From the NCBI RefSeq assembly GCF_000820125.1, contig NZ_CDBY01000076.1:1-53443 (forward strand): a stretch of DNA of 53,443 bases, given 5' to 3'. The translations under genes and the position numbers were made by a program. A model generated the notes under the pieces. That model was not told where the DNA came from. It searched no databases and was given only the letters and a program-made list of their open reading frames with translations. Source of the DNA: Aeromonas simiae. GTDB lineage: Bacteria > Pseudomonadota > Gammaproteobacteria > Enterobacterales > Aeromonadaceae. Of the stretch, positions 1 to 7,629 are shown in pieces. Positions within the stretch are counted from its first letter, which is position 1. Each line of letters starts with the position of its first letter.

Positions 1-166
1 GTTGCTGACTTCCAAAGAAGTCTTGCTTGGTCACTTCATCAGACATTGAAATATCAAAAATTGTTTTTGATGCTTTCAATCCTGCGAGTGCCCACACAGA
101 TTGCTTGATTCAATTTGTTAAAGAACGTTGCCTTGTCGGCATCCAGCGCGGCATGCCGTGCTGGTG
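1..166 (-). other. 16S rRNA operon leader (5' part of an rRNA transcript reading leftwards)
   Basis: Read on the minus strand this stretch has the layout of a gammaproteobacterial pre-16S leader. A boxA antitermination element (TTCTTTAACAAATTG, 111-125) is followed by the conserved CAATCTGTGTGGGCACTCG block (about 88-106) found in front of 16S rRNA in E. coli and Vibrio. A near-perfect palindrome at 143-164 (CCAGC-CGGCATGCCG-GCTGG type) lies directly after the predicted transcription start. The 16S gene itself is left of the window, so only the leader is present. Similar blocks can occur in the 16S-23S spacer, but the promoter immediately upstream favours a leader. Confidence 0.8.
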
Positions 167-173
167 AGGGCGC

Positions 174-201
174 ATTATAGGGATAGCGGCGAGGCTAGCA
201 A
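174..201 (-). promoter_or_regulatory. rRNA operon promoter
   Basis: On the minus strand there is TTGCTA (196-201) as -35, a 16-base spacer and a perfect TATAAT (174-179) as -10. A GC-rich discriminator (GCGCCCTC) follows the -10. This spacer length and discriminator are those of stringently controlled rRNA promoters such as E. coli rrnB P1. An AT-rich tract around 235-275 could serve as UP element and Fis region. Confidence 0.85.
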
Positions 202-304
202 GCCCTTTTCTCACCTCGGCGAACCGTTCGCTCACAAAACACCCGAATCAGGCTGTTTTGTTTAAAAACCCACCCCAAAGGCGCCCCTCTACCGCGCATT
301 TTAA

Positions 305-332
305 TTGAACATTTCAGATGCTAGTTTATAAT
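305..332 (+). promoter_or_regulatory. nnrS promoter
   Basis: TTGAAC (305-310), a 16-base spacer and TATAAT (327-332) form a strong sigma70 promoter 38 bases upstream of the nnrS start codon. The inverted repeat at 312-344 covers the spacer, the -10 and the expected start point. Confidence 0.7.
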
Positions 333-344
333 CGACATCTGAAA
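312..344. promoter_or_regulatory. perfect 9-bp inverted repeat over the nnrS promoter (putative operator)
   Basis: TTTCAGATG (312-320) and CATCTGAAA (336-344) are perfect inverted copies separated by 15 bases and centred on the -10 element. nnrS genes are often repressed by the nitric-oxide sensor NsrR, whose sites have AGATG/CATCT arms 11 bases apart. Here the arms match but the gap is four bases longer, so either the site is unusual or another repressor binds. Confidence 0.5.
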
Positions 345-370
345 GCACTATTTCATCTTCAGGAGCCCAC

Positions 371-1567
371 ATGCACCAGATCCTCGACCGTCAGAAGGAG
401 GAGGCGATCCCTCCCCTGCTGCGCCTCGGTTTTCGCCCCTTCTTCCTGTTCGGGGCGCTGTTCTCGGTCGCGGCCATGCTGCTGTGGTGGCTGCAGTTAA
501 CCGGACTGGTGGCATTCCCGGCGCTGACCAACCCCATCTGGTGGCACGCCCATGAGATGTTGTTCGGCTTTGGCAGCGCCATCGTCGCCGGTTTCTTGCT
601 GACGGCGGTGCAGAACTGGACCGGTTTTCCCGGAGTGCGTGGCCCTGTGCTTGGGCTCATCGTCTCGCTCTGGCTGCTCCCACGCCTGCTGCTGCCCCTG
701 CTGGGTAACGACAACCTGCTGCTGATGATGAGCGATCTGATCTGGCTTCCCCTGGCCGCCTTCTACCTGGCCCGCCCCATAGTGCGGGTACGCCAGTGGC
801 GCAACCTCTTCTTCGTTCCCCTTTTGCTGGTGCTCACCGCACTCAACGCCAGCAGCTGGCTGCTCGGGCCTGACTGGCTGCTGACGGAGAAGCTGCTGGT
901 CGCCACCGTATTGCTCTTTACTACCCTGATCGCCGTGATGGGGGGACGCGTCATTCCCTTTTTCACCTCGCGCGCCACCCAGACCACCAAGCCAGAGCCA
1001 CGAGTGTGGCTCGAGCGCATCGCCCTGGGGTCGCTTTGGCTGCTGCTGATAAGCTGGATCGCGCTGCCCACGTCGCTTCTGCAACAACCGGCCTGGGCGC
1101 CGCTCTACGCGCTCGCCGCCCTCGCCCACTTGATCCGCCAATCACGCTGGCGCTGGCGCGCCACCGCAGCCCACCCCCTGCTCTGGTCGCTGCACCTTGC
1201 CTATCTGTTTATTCCCCTCGGCCTCGCCGCACTGGGATGGTGGGCGCAGGGCGGCGCCCTGACCTTGTCGAGCGCCAGCCATTTCCTGAGCGCCGGCGCC
1301 ATGGGGGGCATGATCCTCGCCATGATGGCGCGCGTCTCCCTCGGCCACACCGGGCGAGCGCTGGCGGTCGGCAAGCGCATCAGCGTCGCCTTCGCCCTGC
1401 TGCTACTGGCAGCCCTGCTGCGCGCCGCCCTCCCTTTGCTGCTGCCAAGCCAGACGCTCGCCGCCTGGCACGGGGGAGCCTGGGGCTGGGTCATCGCCTA
1501 CGGTCTGTTTGTCTGGGTCTATCTGCCCATCCTGAGCCAACCCCGCATTGATGGCCGTCCCGGTTAG
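371..1567 (+). CDS. nnrS: NnrS family membrane protein
   Basis: A 398-residue, almost wholly hydrophobic protein with about twelve membrane segments and the family's LLRLGFRPFFL start, WHAHEM motif (about residue 58) and later HFLSAGAMGG and LGHTGR motifs. NnrS proteins are inner-membrane, haem- and copper-containing proteins that protect cells from nitric oxide stress. The conserved histidines seen here are candidate metal ligands. The start is chosen from AGGAG five bases upstream of ATG. The gene is monocistronic: its stop codon overlaps, tail to tail, the stop of the convergent regulator (shared TTAG at 1564-1567). The promoter carries an inverted repeat that suggests repression. Family assignment is firm; the biochemical role of NnrS is incompletely known. 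Confidence 0.9.
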   Translation: MHQILDRQKEEAIPPLLRLGFRPFFLFGALFSVAAMLLWWLQLTGLVAFPALTNPIWWHAHEMLFGFGSAIVAGFLLTAVQNWTGFPGVRGPVLGLIVSLWLLPRLLLPLLGNDNLLLMMSDLIWLPLAAFYLARPIVRVRQWRNLFFVPLLLVLTALNASSWLLGPDWLLTEKLLVATVLLFTTLIAVMGGRVIPFFTSRATQTTKPEPRVWLERIALGSLWLLLISWIALPTSLLQQPAWAPLYALAALAHLIRQSRWRWRATAAHPLLWSLHLAYLFIPLGLAALGWWAQGGALTLSSASHFLSAGAMGGMILAMMARVSLGHTGRALAVGKRISVAFALLLLAALLRAALPLLLPSQTLAAWHGGAWGWVIAYGLFVWVYLPILSQPRIDGRPG

Positions 1568-2136
1568 GGATAACGAATGAGATTATGAAAGCGGGCCGCG
1601 GTCTCACCCAGATTGCGATAACCATGGGGGAGATCGGCGGCAAAGCGCACCGCCTCTCCCCGCAACAGGCGGTGCCACTGCCCCTCTATCAGCACCTCCA
1701 TCTCCCCTTCCAGCACCACCACATGCTCACTCACTCCGCGCTCATGGGGCTCAGACTCGCGCTCATAGCCAGGGAGCAGGGTCAGCTCGAAGAGTTCAAA
1801 CCCAAGCGTGGGATCAAACGGAAAGAGGGGGGCCACCAGCATGCCCGCCTCGCCCGGCTGGCGGCGCAGGCGTTCCGCCGAGCGAAACAGCGTCGTGGTG
1901 GCATCCGGCATGGGGCCATCGAGAAAGCTCGAAAACGAGACCTTAAAGCCAGTGGCTATCTTCCACAGGGTCGCCACGGTCGGACTCGACTCACCGCGCT
2001 CAATCTGACCCAACATGGCCTTGCTGACGCCGGTCTCCTGCGCGGTGCGATCCAGGCTCCACCCCAGGGTCTGGCGCAGCTCACGCAGGCGGGCGGCGAT
2101 CTGCTGGCCCGGGGGGAGGACGAGGGGGTCCGTCAT
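1564..2136 (-). CDS. ydcN: XRE-cupin transcriptional regulator, YdcN-like
   Basis: A 190-residue protein with an N-terminal helix-turn-helix of the XRE/Cro type (residues about 12-66, with the core TGVSKAMLGQIERGESSPTVATLWKIA) and a C-terminal cupin domain (about 110-185, HERGVSEHVVVLEGEMEV and a late DLPHGYRN). Two-domain proteins like this sense a small ligand through the cupin barrel. In E. coli the homologous ydcN lies beside ydcO, a BenE-family transporter, and the same pairing is seen here in divergent orientation, so control of the transporter and of its own gene is inferred. A GGAG sits seven bases before the ATG. The operator candidates are the palindromes in the 78-base divergent gap. 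The ligand is unknown. Confidence 0.85.
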   Translation of the reverse strand: MTDPLVLPPGQQIAARLRELRQTLGWSLDRTAQETGVSKAMLGQIERGESSPTVATLWKIATGFKVSFSSFLDGPMPDATTTLFRSAERLRRQPGEAGMLVAPLFPFDPTLGFELFELTLLPGYERESEPHERGVSEHVVVLEGEMEVLIEGQWHRLLRGEAVRFAADLPHGYRNLGETAARFHNLIRYP

Positions 2137-2150
2137 AGGGCATCTCCTTC

Positions 2151-2204
2151 TTGTGCGTTATAACGCCCATCACTATAGTGAGGGCAATTGTACGTTATAA
2201 CGCA
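2151..2204. promoter_or_regulatory. divergent control region with three palindromes (benE / ydcN)
   Basis: The palindrome GCGTTATAACGC occurs at 2155-2166 and its 10-bp core CGTTATAACG again at 2193-2202, centres 37 bases apart. Between them is a different perfect palindrome, CACTATAGTG (2171-2180). A plausible benE promoter is TTGTGC (2151-2156), 17-base spacer, TATAGT (2174-2179), so one palindrome overlaps the spacer and another the leader. The repeated palindromes are the likely operator of the YdcN-like regulator. Confidence 0.65.
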
Positions 2205-2214
2205 CGGAGCACCC

Positions 2215-3381
2215 ATGCCCTTCTCGCTTTCTCACCTCAGTGCCGGCTTCATGGCGGTGCTGGTCGGCTACACCAGCTCGGTGGTGATCATCTTGCAGGC
2301 CGCCGCTGCGGCCGGAGCGGATGCCGCTCAGACGGCCTCCTGGCTGTGGGCGCTGGGGCTCGGCATGGGACTGACCTGTATCGGTCTCTCCCTTTACTAC
2401 CGCATTCCGGTGCTCACCGCCTGGTCAACCCCGGGGGCCGCCCTGCTGGCCACCAGCTTAGCGGGGGTGAGCCTGGGTGAGGCCATCGGCGCCTTCATGT
2501 TGAGCTCGGCGCTGATGGTGCTGCTGGCCTTAAGCGGCAGCGTCGATAAACTGCTGCGGGTGCTGCCCAAACCGTTAGCGGCGGCCATGCTGGCCGGCGT
2601 ACTGCTGCGCTTTGGCATCAATCTGTTTGCACCGCTGCCCGATGCCCCCTTGCTGATCCTCGGCATGCTGGCCCTCTATCTGCTGGCCAAACGCTGCGTC
2701 CCTCACCTGGTCATGGTCGTGGTTCTCATTGGCGGAGCCCTACTCGCCGGATGGCTAACGCCGTTTCACCTCGATGGCGTCACCCTCTCGCTCACCGAGC
2801 CGGTGTGGATGAGCCCGCGTTTCTCCTGGCATGCCCTCATCGGGGTGGGGCTCCCACTGTTTGTGGTGACCATGGCCTCCCAAAACCTGCCCGGCATGGC
2901 GGTGCTGCACGCCCACGGTTATCACCCCAAGGCCTCCCCCCTCATTGGCTGGACCGGCCTGACTGGCCTGTTGCTCGCGCCATTCGGCGGCTTTGCTTAC
3001 AACCTGGCTGCCATCACGGCCGCCATCTGCATGGGAAAAGAGGTCGACGAGGCGCCCGCACGGCGCTGGCCCGCCGCCGTCTGGGCCGGGCTCTTCTATG
3101 TTATGAGCGGCCTGTTTGCCGCCAGCGTGGTGAGCCTGTTTGCCGCCCTGCCGCCGGCCCTGGTTGCCGCCATCGCTGGGCTGGCACTGCTCGGCACCAT
3201 CGGCAGCAGCCTGCACAATGCACTGGCCGAAGAGCCCAGCCGCGAGAGCGCCCTCATCACCTTCCTAGTCACCGCTTCCGGGATCAGTTGGCTCGGGATC
3301 GGCTCGGCGTTCTGGGGGATCTTGCTTGGCGCCCTGGTGTGGCAGTGGCAACGCAGATCACCGCCTCCCCTCTGCCGCTAA
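2215..3381 (+). CDS. ydcO: BenE/YdcO family transporter
   Basis: A 388-residue integral membrane protein of the benzoate:H+ symporter (BenE) family, with ten or more hydrophobic segments and the family features VGYTSSVVIILQAA near the N terminus and the LTGLLLAPFGGFAYNLAAITAAIC block near residue 265. BenE proteins import benzoate-like carboxylates with protons; the E. coli relative YdcO has no settled substrate. The start at 2215 is preferred to an upstream in-frame TTG because GGAG lies five bases before this ATG and the protein then begins with MPFSLSHLSAGF, as in homologues. The divergent YdcN-like regulator and the palindromes between the genes point to ligand-controlled expression. No aromatic catabolic genes lie nearby, so benzoate as substrate is uncertain. 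Confidence 0.85.
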   Translation: MPFSLSHLSAGFMAVLVGYTSSVVIILQAAAAAGADAAQTASWLWALGLGMGLTCIGLSLYYRIPVLTAWSTPGAALLATSLAGVSLGEAIGAFMLSSALMVLLALSGSVDKLLRVLPKPLAAAMLAGVLLRFGINLFAPLPDAPLLILGMLALYLLAKRCVPHLVMVVVLIGGALLAGWLTPFHLDGVTLSLTEPVWMSPRFSWHALIGVGLPLFVVTMASQNLPGMAVLHAHGYHPKASPLIGWTGLTGLLLAPFGGFAYNLAAITAAICMGKEVDEAPARRWPAAVWAGLFYVMSGLFAASVVSLFAALPPALVAAIAGLALLGTIGSSLHNALAEEPSRESALITFLVTASGISWLGIGSAFWGILLGALVWQWQRRSPPPLCR

Positions 3382-3389
3382 GAAACCAC

Positions 3390-3415
3390 ACAGGCCCTAC
3401 CGGGCCTGTTTATTT
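3390..3415 (+). terminator. terminator after ydcO
   Basis: ACAGGCCC (3390-3397), loop TACC, GGGCCTGT (3402-3409), then a T-rich run TTATTT. It separates the transporter from the convergent HAD gene. Confidence 0.8.
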
Positions 3416-3428
3416 CTCCCCCATGTTC

Positions 3429-4085
3429 TCACTCAAGACGGGGCTTATCCCACTCCAGCACCGGCCAATGGCGCGCCTGCGCCAGCTCGCGCAAGGCCTT
3501 GGCCGGGTTGGTGGCGTGGGGAAATTCGGCCCATTCGAGCAGGGGCAGATCGTTGATCGAATCGCTGTAGGCAAAGCTGCCGGCGCTGGCCTCGCCGAAG
3601 CATTCACGCAGGCGCGCCACCTTGCCTTGGCGAAAGCTCAGCACCCCGCACGTCTCACCGATGAGCCGTCCATCCACCATCTCCAGCTCGATGGCGATAC
3701 AGTGATCCATCCCCAAGGCGCGGGCCACGGGGGCAACGATGTGTTCGCCGCTGGCGGAGATGAGCACCAAGGTATCGCCCCGCCGCTGGTGCCAGGCGAT
3801 GCGATCGAGCCCCTCGCGGTAGAGGCGCGGCAGCAGCCACTGCTCGCAAAAGTGCTGACCGTGGCCGTCGACCCAGGCGCGCGCCTTGCCGGCCAGCGGC
3901 GCCAGGGTGAAGGCCATGTAGGCGTGCATGTCCATCTTGCCCTGGTGGTAGAGGTTCATCATGGCCTGCTCGCGGGCCAGCATGTCGGCTGGGGCCAGCC
4001 CCTGCTCCACCAGGTATTCGAGCCACAGACTGGCGCTGTCGCCGCGCAGCAGGGTCTCATCGAGATCAAACAGGGCCAGCGCCAT
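3429..4085 (-). CDS. HAD-superfamily (SerB-like, class IB) phosphatase
   Basis: A 218-residue HAD hydrolase with all four motifs: FDLDETLL at the N terminus (nucleophile and general-acid aspartates), LISASGEH (motif II Ser), RQGKVARL (motif III Lys) and YSDSINDLPLL (metal-binding aspartates). The helical cap between residues 15 and 90 is typical of the SerB-like IB group. It is the last gene of a six-gene operon; its ATG overlaps the ATPase stop as TGATG, so translational coupling is likely (a GTG codon just upstream would add one Met). Given its operon partners it probably removes phosphate from an imported compound or from its first breakdown product. The substrate cannot be read from the sequence. 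Confidence 0.85.
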   Translation of the reverse strand: MALALFDLDETLLRGDSASLWLEYLVEQGLAPADMLAREQAMMNLYHQGKMDMHAYMAFTLAPLAGKARAWVDGHGQHFCEQWLLPRLYREGLDRIAWHQRRGDTLVLISASGEHIVAPVARALGMDHCIAIELEMVDGRLIGETCGVLSFRQGKVARLRECFGEASAGSFAYSDSINDLPLLEWAEFPHATNPAKALRELAQARHWPVLEWDKPRLE

Positions 4086-5095
4086 CACGCCACCTCACAC
4101 AATTGGTCAAGCGGGATCACCAGCTGTAGCGGACGTCCCACGGGGTGCAACTCCTTGGCGCTGCGGTTGAGGGCATCGACGGTGAAGTCGGTGTCACCGC
4201 AGCGCACCCGATAGCGTACCACGTTGCCAAGCAGCTGCGCCTCCTCCACCACGGCGGGCAACACCCGCCGCCCCTCCCCCTCGGCGGCGCACTGGGCCAG
4301 GCTCAAGGTCTCGGGGCGCAGGGCCACGGCGCGCGCAAAGGGGCGCCCCAGCAGGCGGCTGGCGATCTCGGGTTCAAGCAGGTTGTAGCTGCCCATAAAG
4401 CCCGCCACGAAGCGGCTCGCCGGGCGGGTGTAGATCGCCTCTGGAGTGCCGGCCTGAACGATGCGCCCCTGCTCCATCAAAAAGACCCGATCCGAGAGGA
4501 TCATCGCCTCCTCCTGATCATGGGTGACAAACAGGGTGGTGAGCTCAAGCCGGCGCACGATGTCGCGAATTTGGCTGCGCAGCACCCGGCGGATCCGCGC
4601 ATCGAGGGCCGAGAGCGGCTCATCGAGCAACAGGATGCGCGGGCGCACCACCAGGGCGCGGGCCAGAGCCACCCGTTGGCGCTGGCCACCGGAGAGGGCC
4701 GCCGGGTAGCGCTCGGCTAGGTGGGCAAGCTCCACCAGCGCGAGGGCCTCACGCACGGCGCGATGCAATTCGCGCCCCGGCTGCGGCTTCATGCGCAGGC
4801 CGAAGGCGACATTGTCATAGACCGTCATGGTCGGAAACAGGGCATAGCTTTGAAACACCATGCCGATGCCGCGCTGCTGCGGCGCCAGGTGGGTGATTGC
4901 CTCCCCCGCCACCTGAATGCAGCCGCCGTCGACCTCGGTCAAACCGGCGATGGCGCGCAGCAGGGTCGACTTGCCGCAGCCCGAGGGGCCGAGCAGGGTG
5001 ACCAGCTCTCCCTTGCGGATACCAAACTCGATGCCGGCAAACACCGGGGTGTCGCCGTAGGACTTGTGCAGTTGACTCACTTCGAGATGAAACAT
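4085..5095 (-). CDS. ABC transporter ATP-binding protein (Fe3+/polyamine/phosphonate-type)
   Basis: A 336-residue ATPase with Walker A GPSGCGKST (about residue 37), Q-loop FQSYALFP, signature LSGGQRQR, Walker B ILLLDEPLSALD and the switch His in VTHDQEEA. The last hundred residues form a TOBE-like domain, as in the CysA/PotA/FbpC class that energises import. It lies six bases after the second permease and overlaps the HAD gene by one base, so it belongs to the same transcript as the binding protein and both permeases. The class includes 2-aminoethylphosphonate, sugar-phosphate, iron and polyamine importers; the PhoB boxes upstream of the operon favour a phosphorus compound. Confidence 0.9.
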   Translation of the reverse strand: MFHLEVSQLHKSYGDTPVFAGIEFGIRKGELVTLLGPSGCGKSTLLRAIAGLTEVDGGCIQVAGEAITHLAPQQRGIGMVFQSYALFPTMTVYDNVAFGLRMKPQPGRELHRAVREALALVELAHLAERYPAALSGGQRQRVALARALVVRPRILLLDEPLSALDARIRRVLRSQIRDIVRRLELTTLFVTHDQEEAMILSDRVFLMEQGRIVQAGTPEAIYTRPASRFVAGFMGSYNLLEPEIASRLLGRPFARAVALRPETLSLAQCAAEGEGRRVLPAVVEEAQLLGNVVRYRVRCGDTDFTVDALNRSAKELHPVGRPLQLVIPLDQLCEVA

Positions 5096-5101
5096 GGGAT
5101 G

Positions 5102-5893
5102 TCACCGACTAAAACGGTTGGCCGCCCAGGTGAGCACCAGGGTCAGCAGGAAGTAGCTCATCACCAAGGCACTGGTGAAGTGGCCCGAGGTGGAGCGCAT
5201 GTTGTAGAGGTAGACCTGCAAGGTTTCATAGCGGGTGCCCACCAGCATGTTGGCAAACACGAACTCCCCGAGCAGGAACGAAAGCGACAGGAACAGGGCC
5301 GAGAGCAGCCCCTTGCGCAGGCACGGCAGCACCACCCGCACGAAGGCCACCGGGGTGGTGGCGCCGAGCAGATGGGCCGCGTCCATCAGATCCTTGAGCG
5401 GGATCGCCTGCAGGTTGTTGGCCAGCGCCCGGTACATGAAGGGGAGCATGATGGTAAACCAGGTGCCGATGAGGACCCAGGGGGTGCCGACCAGCGAATC
5501 GGCATAGATCTGCAAGAGCCCCACCGACGAGACCACGGGGGGCACGGCAAAGGGCACCAGGATCAGCAGGTTCATCCAGGGATCGAGGCGCGGCGCGTAA
5601 TAGAAGATGACCAGCACCAGGGGTACCAGCACCAAGGTGCCGAGCAGGAGCGTCCCAAAGCAGACCAACAGACTGCGGCCAAAGGCGGCCAGAAAACGGG
5701 GATCGCTCCACAGCTTGCCGTACCAGGCCAGTGTCAGATCGTCCGGCAGCAGGGTCGCCCCCCAGCGGCTCGACAGCGAATAGAGCAAGGTGGCGAGCAG
5801 GGGCAGCAGCAACAGGGCGGTCAAGGCCCATAAGCTGGCACGAGCCCAGTGCGGCGGCGAAGGGGGACTCGCGGCGTGAGAGACATCAGCCAT
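5102..5893 (-). CDS. ABC transporter permease (second subunit)
   Basis: A 263-residue inner-membrane protein with six hydrophobic segments and a binding-protein-dependent transport motif (DAAHLLGATTPVAFVRVVLPCLRKG, the EAA loop contacting the ATPase). It overlaps the preceding permease by eight bases and ends six bases before the ATPase. Together the two unequal permeases form the heterodimeric channel of the importer. Length and topology suit the PotC/FbpB-C-half class. Confidence 0.88.
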   Translation of the reverse strand: MADVSHAASPPSPPHWARASLWALTALLLLPLLATLLYSLSSRWGATLLPDDLTLAWYGKLWSDPRFLAAFGRSLLVCFGTLLLGTLVLVPLVLVIFYYAPRLDPWMNLLILVPFAVPPVVSSVGLLQIYADSLVGTPWVLIGTWFTIMLPFMYRALANNLQAIPLKDLMDAAHLLGATTPVAFVRVVLPCLRKGLLSALFLSLSFLLGEFVFANMLVGTRYETLQVYLYNMRSTSGHFTSALVMSYFLLTLVLTWAANRFSR

Positions 5894-6806
5894 GGGTGGC
5901 CTCCTTGTGGCGCTGGGCGCGGCGAATGAGCCATTGATTCAAGGCCGTGACCAGGCTCAAGCCGGCCATCAGCCAGACCGCCAGCGCCGCGGCGAGGTTG
6001 GGCTCGAGGAAGATGTCCCCCGACACCAGGCTGGCGATGCGGATGGTCACCAGATTGATATTGCCGGTGGTGAGCGCATAAGCCGAGGCGTAGGCCCCCA
6101 CCGCGTTGGCAAGCAGGATGATAAAGGTGGCCAGTAGCGCCGGGGCCAGCACCGGCAACGCCACATGCCACACGTAGCGGGCGCGGGAGGCCCCGAGCAG
6201 GGCCGCCGCGTCGCGCCAGTCATCTTGCAGGGCGTCGAACGCCGGATAGAGCAGCAGCAGGGCCAGCGGGATCTGGAAATAGGTGTAGATGAGGATAAGG
6301 CCGCTACCCGAGTAGAGGTTAAACCCCTCAATAACTCCCCACTGGCGCAGCAGCAGGGTCAGGGCGCCATTGACCCCCAGCACAATGATGAAGGCAAACG
6401 CCAGCGGCACGCCGCTGAAATTCCCGGTCATGGTGACAAAGGCGAGCATCACCCGGCGCACCCGCTCGCCGCTGTGGCGCAGGGCCGCCGCCCCTAGGGT
6501 TGCGATGGCAAGCCCCAGAAGGCTCGACCAGAGGCCAATTTTCAGCGAGTTGCCAAACGACTGGCGATAGAAGGGGGAGTCCCAGATGGCGCGATAGTGA
6601 GAGAGCCCCACCCCGTCCGAGGTCTGCACGCTGCCCACCAGCACCCAGATAAGCGGCGCCACCTGAAACAGTAAAAACAGGGCGGCGAAGGGCAGCAGCC
6701 AGAGAAACGGCAACCAGCGGCGAATCGGGCGCACGCGCTGTACTCTGATGGGCCGGGTGGCTGACGGCGCGGTGCGGCGCACTGTCGTATCCTGTTGTGT
6801 GGTCAT
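5886..6806 (-). CDS. ABC transporter permease (first subunit)
   Basis: A 306-residue permease with a basic, proline-rich cytoplasmic N terminus of about 30 residues and six membrane segments. The EAA-type loop is visible as DAAALLGASRARYVWHVALP near residue 195. Its start overlaps the stop of the phosphodiesterase gene by four bases (ATGA), a sign of coupled translation. It pairs with the next permease to form the import channel. Confidence 0.88.
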   Translation of the reverse strand: MTTQQDTTVRRTAPSATRPIRVQRVRPIRRWLPFLWLLPFAALFLLFQVAPLIWVLVGSVQTSDGVGLSHYRAIWDSPFYRQSFGNSLKIGLWSSLLGLAIATLGAAALRHSGERVRRVMLAFVTMTGNFSGVPLAFAFIIVLGVNGALTLLLRQWGVIEGFNLYSGSGLILIYTYFQIPLALLLLYPAFDALQDDWRDAAALLGASRARYVWHVALPVLAPALLATFIILLANAVGAYASAYALTTGNINLVTIRIASLVSGDIFLEPNLAAALAVWLMAGLSLVTALNQWLIRRAQRHKEATHG

Positions 6807-7618
6807 CGCCCCTCCCCTGCTAACAGCCAGGGGAGCGCCGCCTTGTCGTGTTCAAGGCCCAGCAGATCGGCCAACAAGCCACACAGGGACGTTTGCGGGA
6901 TGGCCCGCTCGGGGGCGCCATGATCGAACGCCGCCCCCAACAGCCACAGTGGCACCTGCTGCTCTTCATCCAACGTGCCGCCGTGAGTGCGATCGCTATT
7001 CATGCCGTGATCGGCGGTCACCACCACCTGATAGCCGGCGGCGAGCCAATGGGGCAGCACGCCCGCCAGCAGCGCGTCCATCTTGCGGGCGCGGTTGCGA
7101 TACTCGGGCGAGTCGAGGCCAAAGCGGTGGCCCGCATCGTCCACCCCCATGGGGTGCACCAGCAAAAAATCGGGGTCGTGAAGGGTGCGCAGCGCCTCGG
7201 CATCGGCCAGCAGGTGGCTGTCGGGGTAACCGTCGTCCCAATAAAACAGGCCGTGCTGAATAGGCAGCGCGTCGTCATGGGTGAACCGATGGCGCTCTTG
7301 CCAGGGGCTGACGTTGTAAAGCTCGCTCACCCAGTAATAGGCGGCCGCCGCGGTGCGGCGCCCCTGGCGAGTGGCGAGGTGAAACAGGGAGATCTGGGTC
7401 GAAAGGCGGCTCACCCCGTTGTGGGTGATGCCGCTTTGCAGCGGGCTCGCGCCGGTCAGCAGGCACTCGTAGAGGGGGCGCGAGAGGGAGGGCAACTCGC
7501 ACGCGAGGCGATGATGACTCCCCTGCCCCGCCGCCACCAAGGCGGCAAGGTAGCCCATGCCATGGGCTACCCTGGCCGACAGGCCGTCCACCAACACCAG
7601 GATGACCTTGTGTCGCAT
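6803..7618 (-). CDS. alkaline-phosphatase-superfamily phosphodiesterase/phosphohydrolase
   Basis: A 271-residue protein of the type I phosphodiesterase/nucleotide pyrophosphatase fold. Metal-binding and catalytic positions are recognisable: D11 in LVDGL, the nucleophile position S46 within LPSLSRPLYECLLTG (most family members have Thr there), VDDAGHRFG near residue 168 and TADHGMN near 218. There is no signal peptide, so it should act in the cytoplasm after uptake. The start at 7618 has AAGGAG upstream and lies 11 bases after the binding-protein stop. Members of this superfamily cleave phosphodiesters, phosphomonoesters or, in PhnA, phosphonoacetate. Placed between transporter genes and with a HAD phosphatase at the operon end, it probably performs the first hydrolysis of the imported compound. 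Confidence 0.8.
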   Translation of the reverse strand: MRHKVILVLVDGLSARVAHGMGYLAALVAAGQGSHHRLACELPSLSRPLYECLLTGASPLQSGITHNGVSRLSTQISLFHLATRQGRRTAAAAYYWVSELYNVSPWQERHRFTHDDALPIQHGLFYWDDGYPDSHLLADAEALRTLHDPDFLLVHPMGVDDAGHRFGLDSPEYRNRARKMDALLAGVLPHWLAAGYQVVVTADHGMNSDRTHGGTLDEEQQVPLWLLGAAFDHGAPERAIPQTSLCGLLADLLGLEHDKAALPWLLAGEGR

Positions 7619-7629
7619 CACACGCTCCT

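Noticed and set aside
312..344. Calling the nnrS inverted repeat a standard NsrR site
   Set aside because: The arm spacing is 15 bases instead of the 11 expected for NsrR.
497..1141. Long antisense open frames over real genes, such as 497-1141 minus, 4721-5833 plus, 37292-38500 plus and 50394-51905 plus
   Set aside because: They mirror the codon pattern of strong genes on the other strand in GC-rich DNA, are rich in Gln, Gly, Arg and His, and lack domains or ribosome binding sites.
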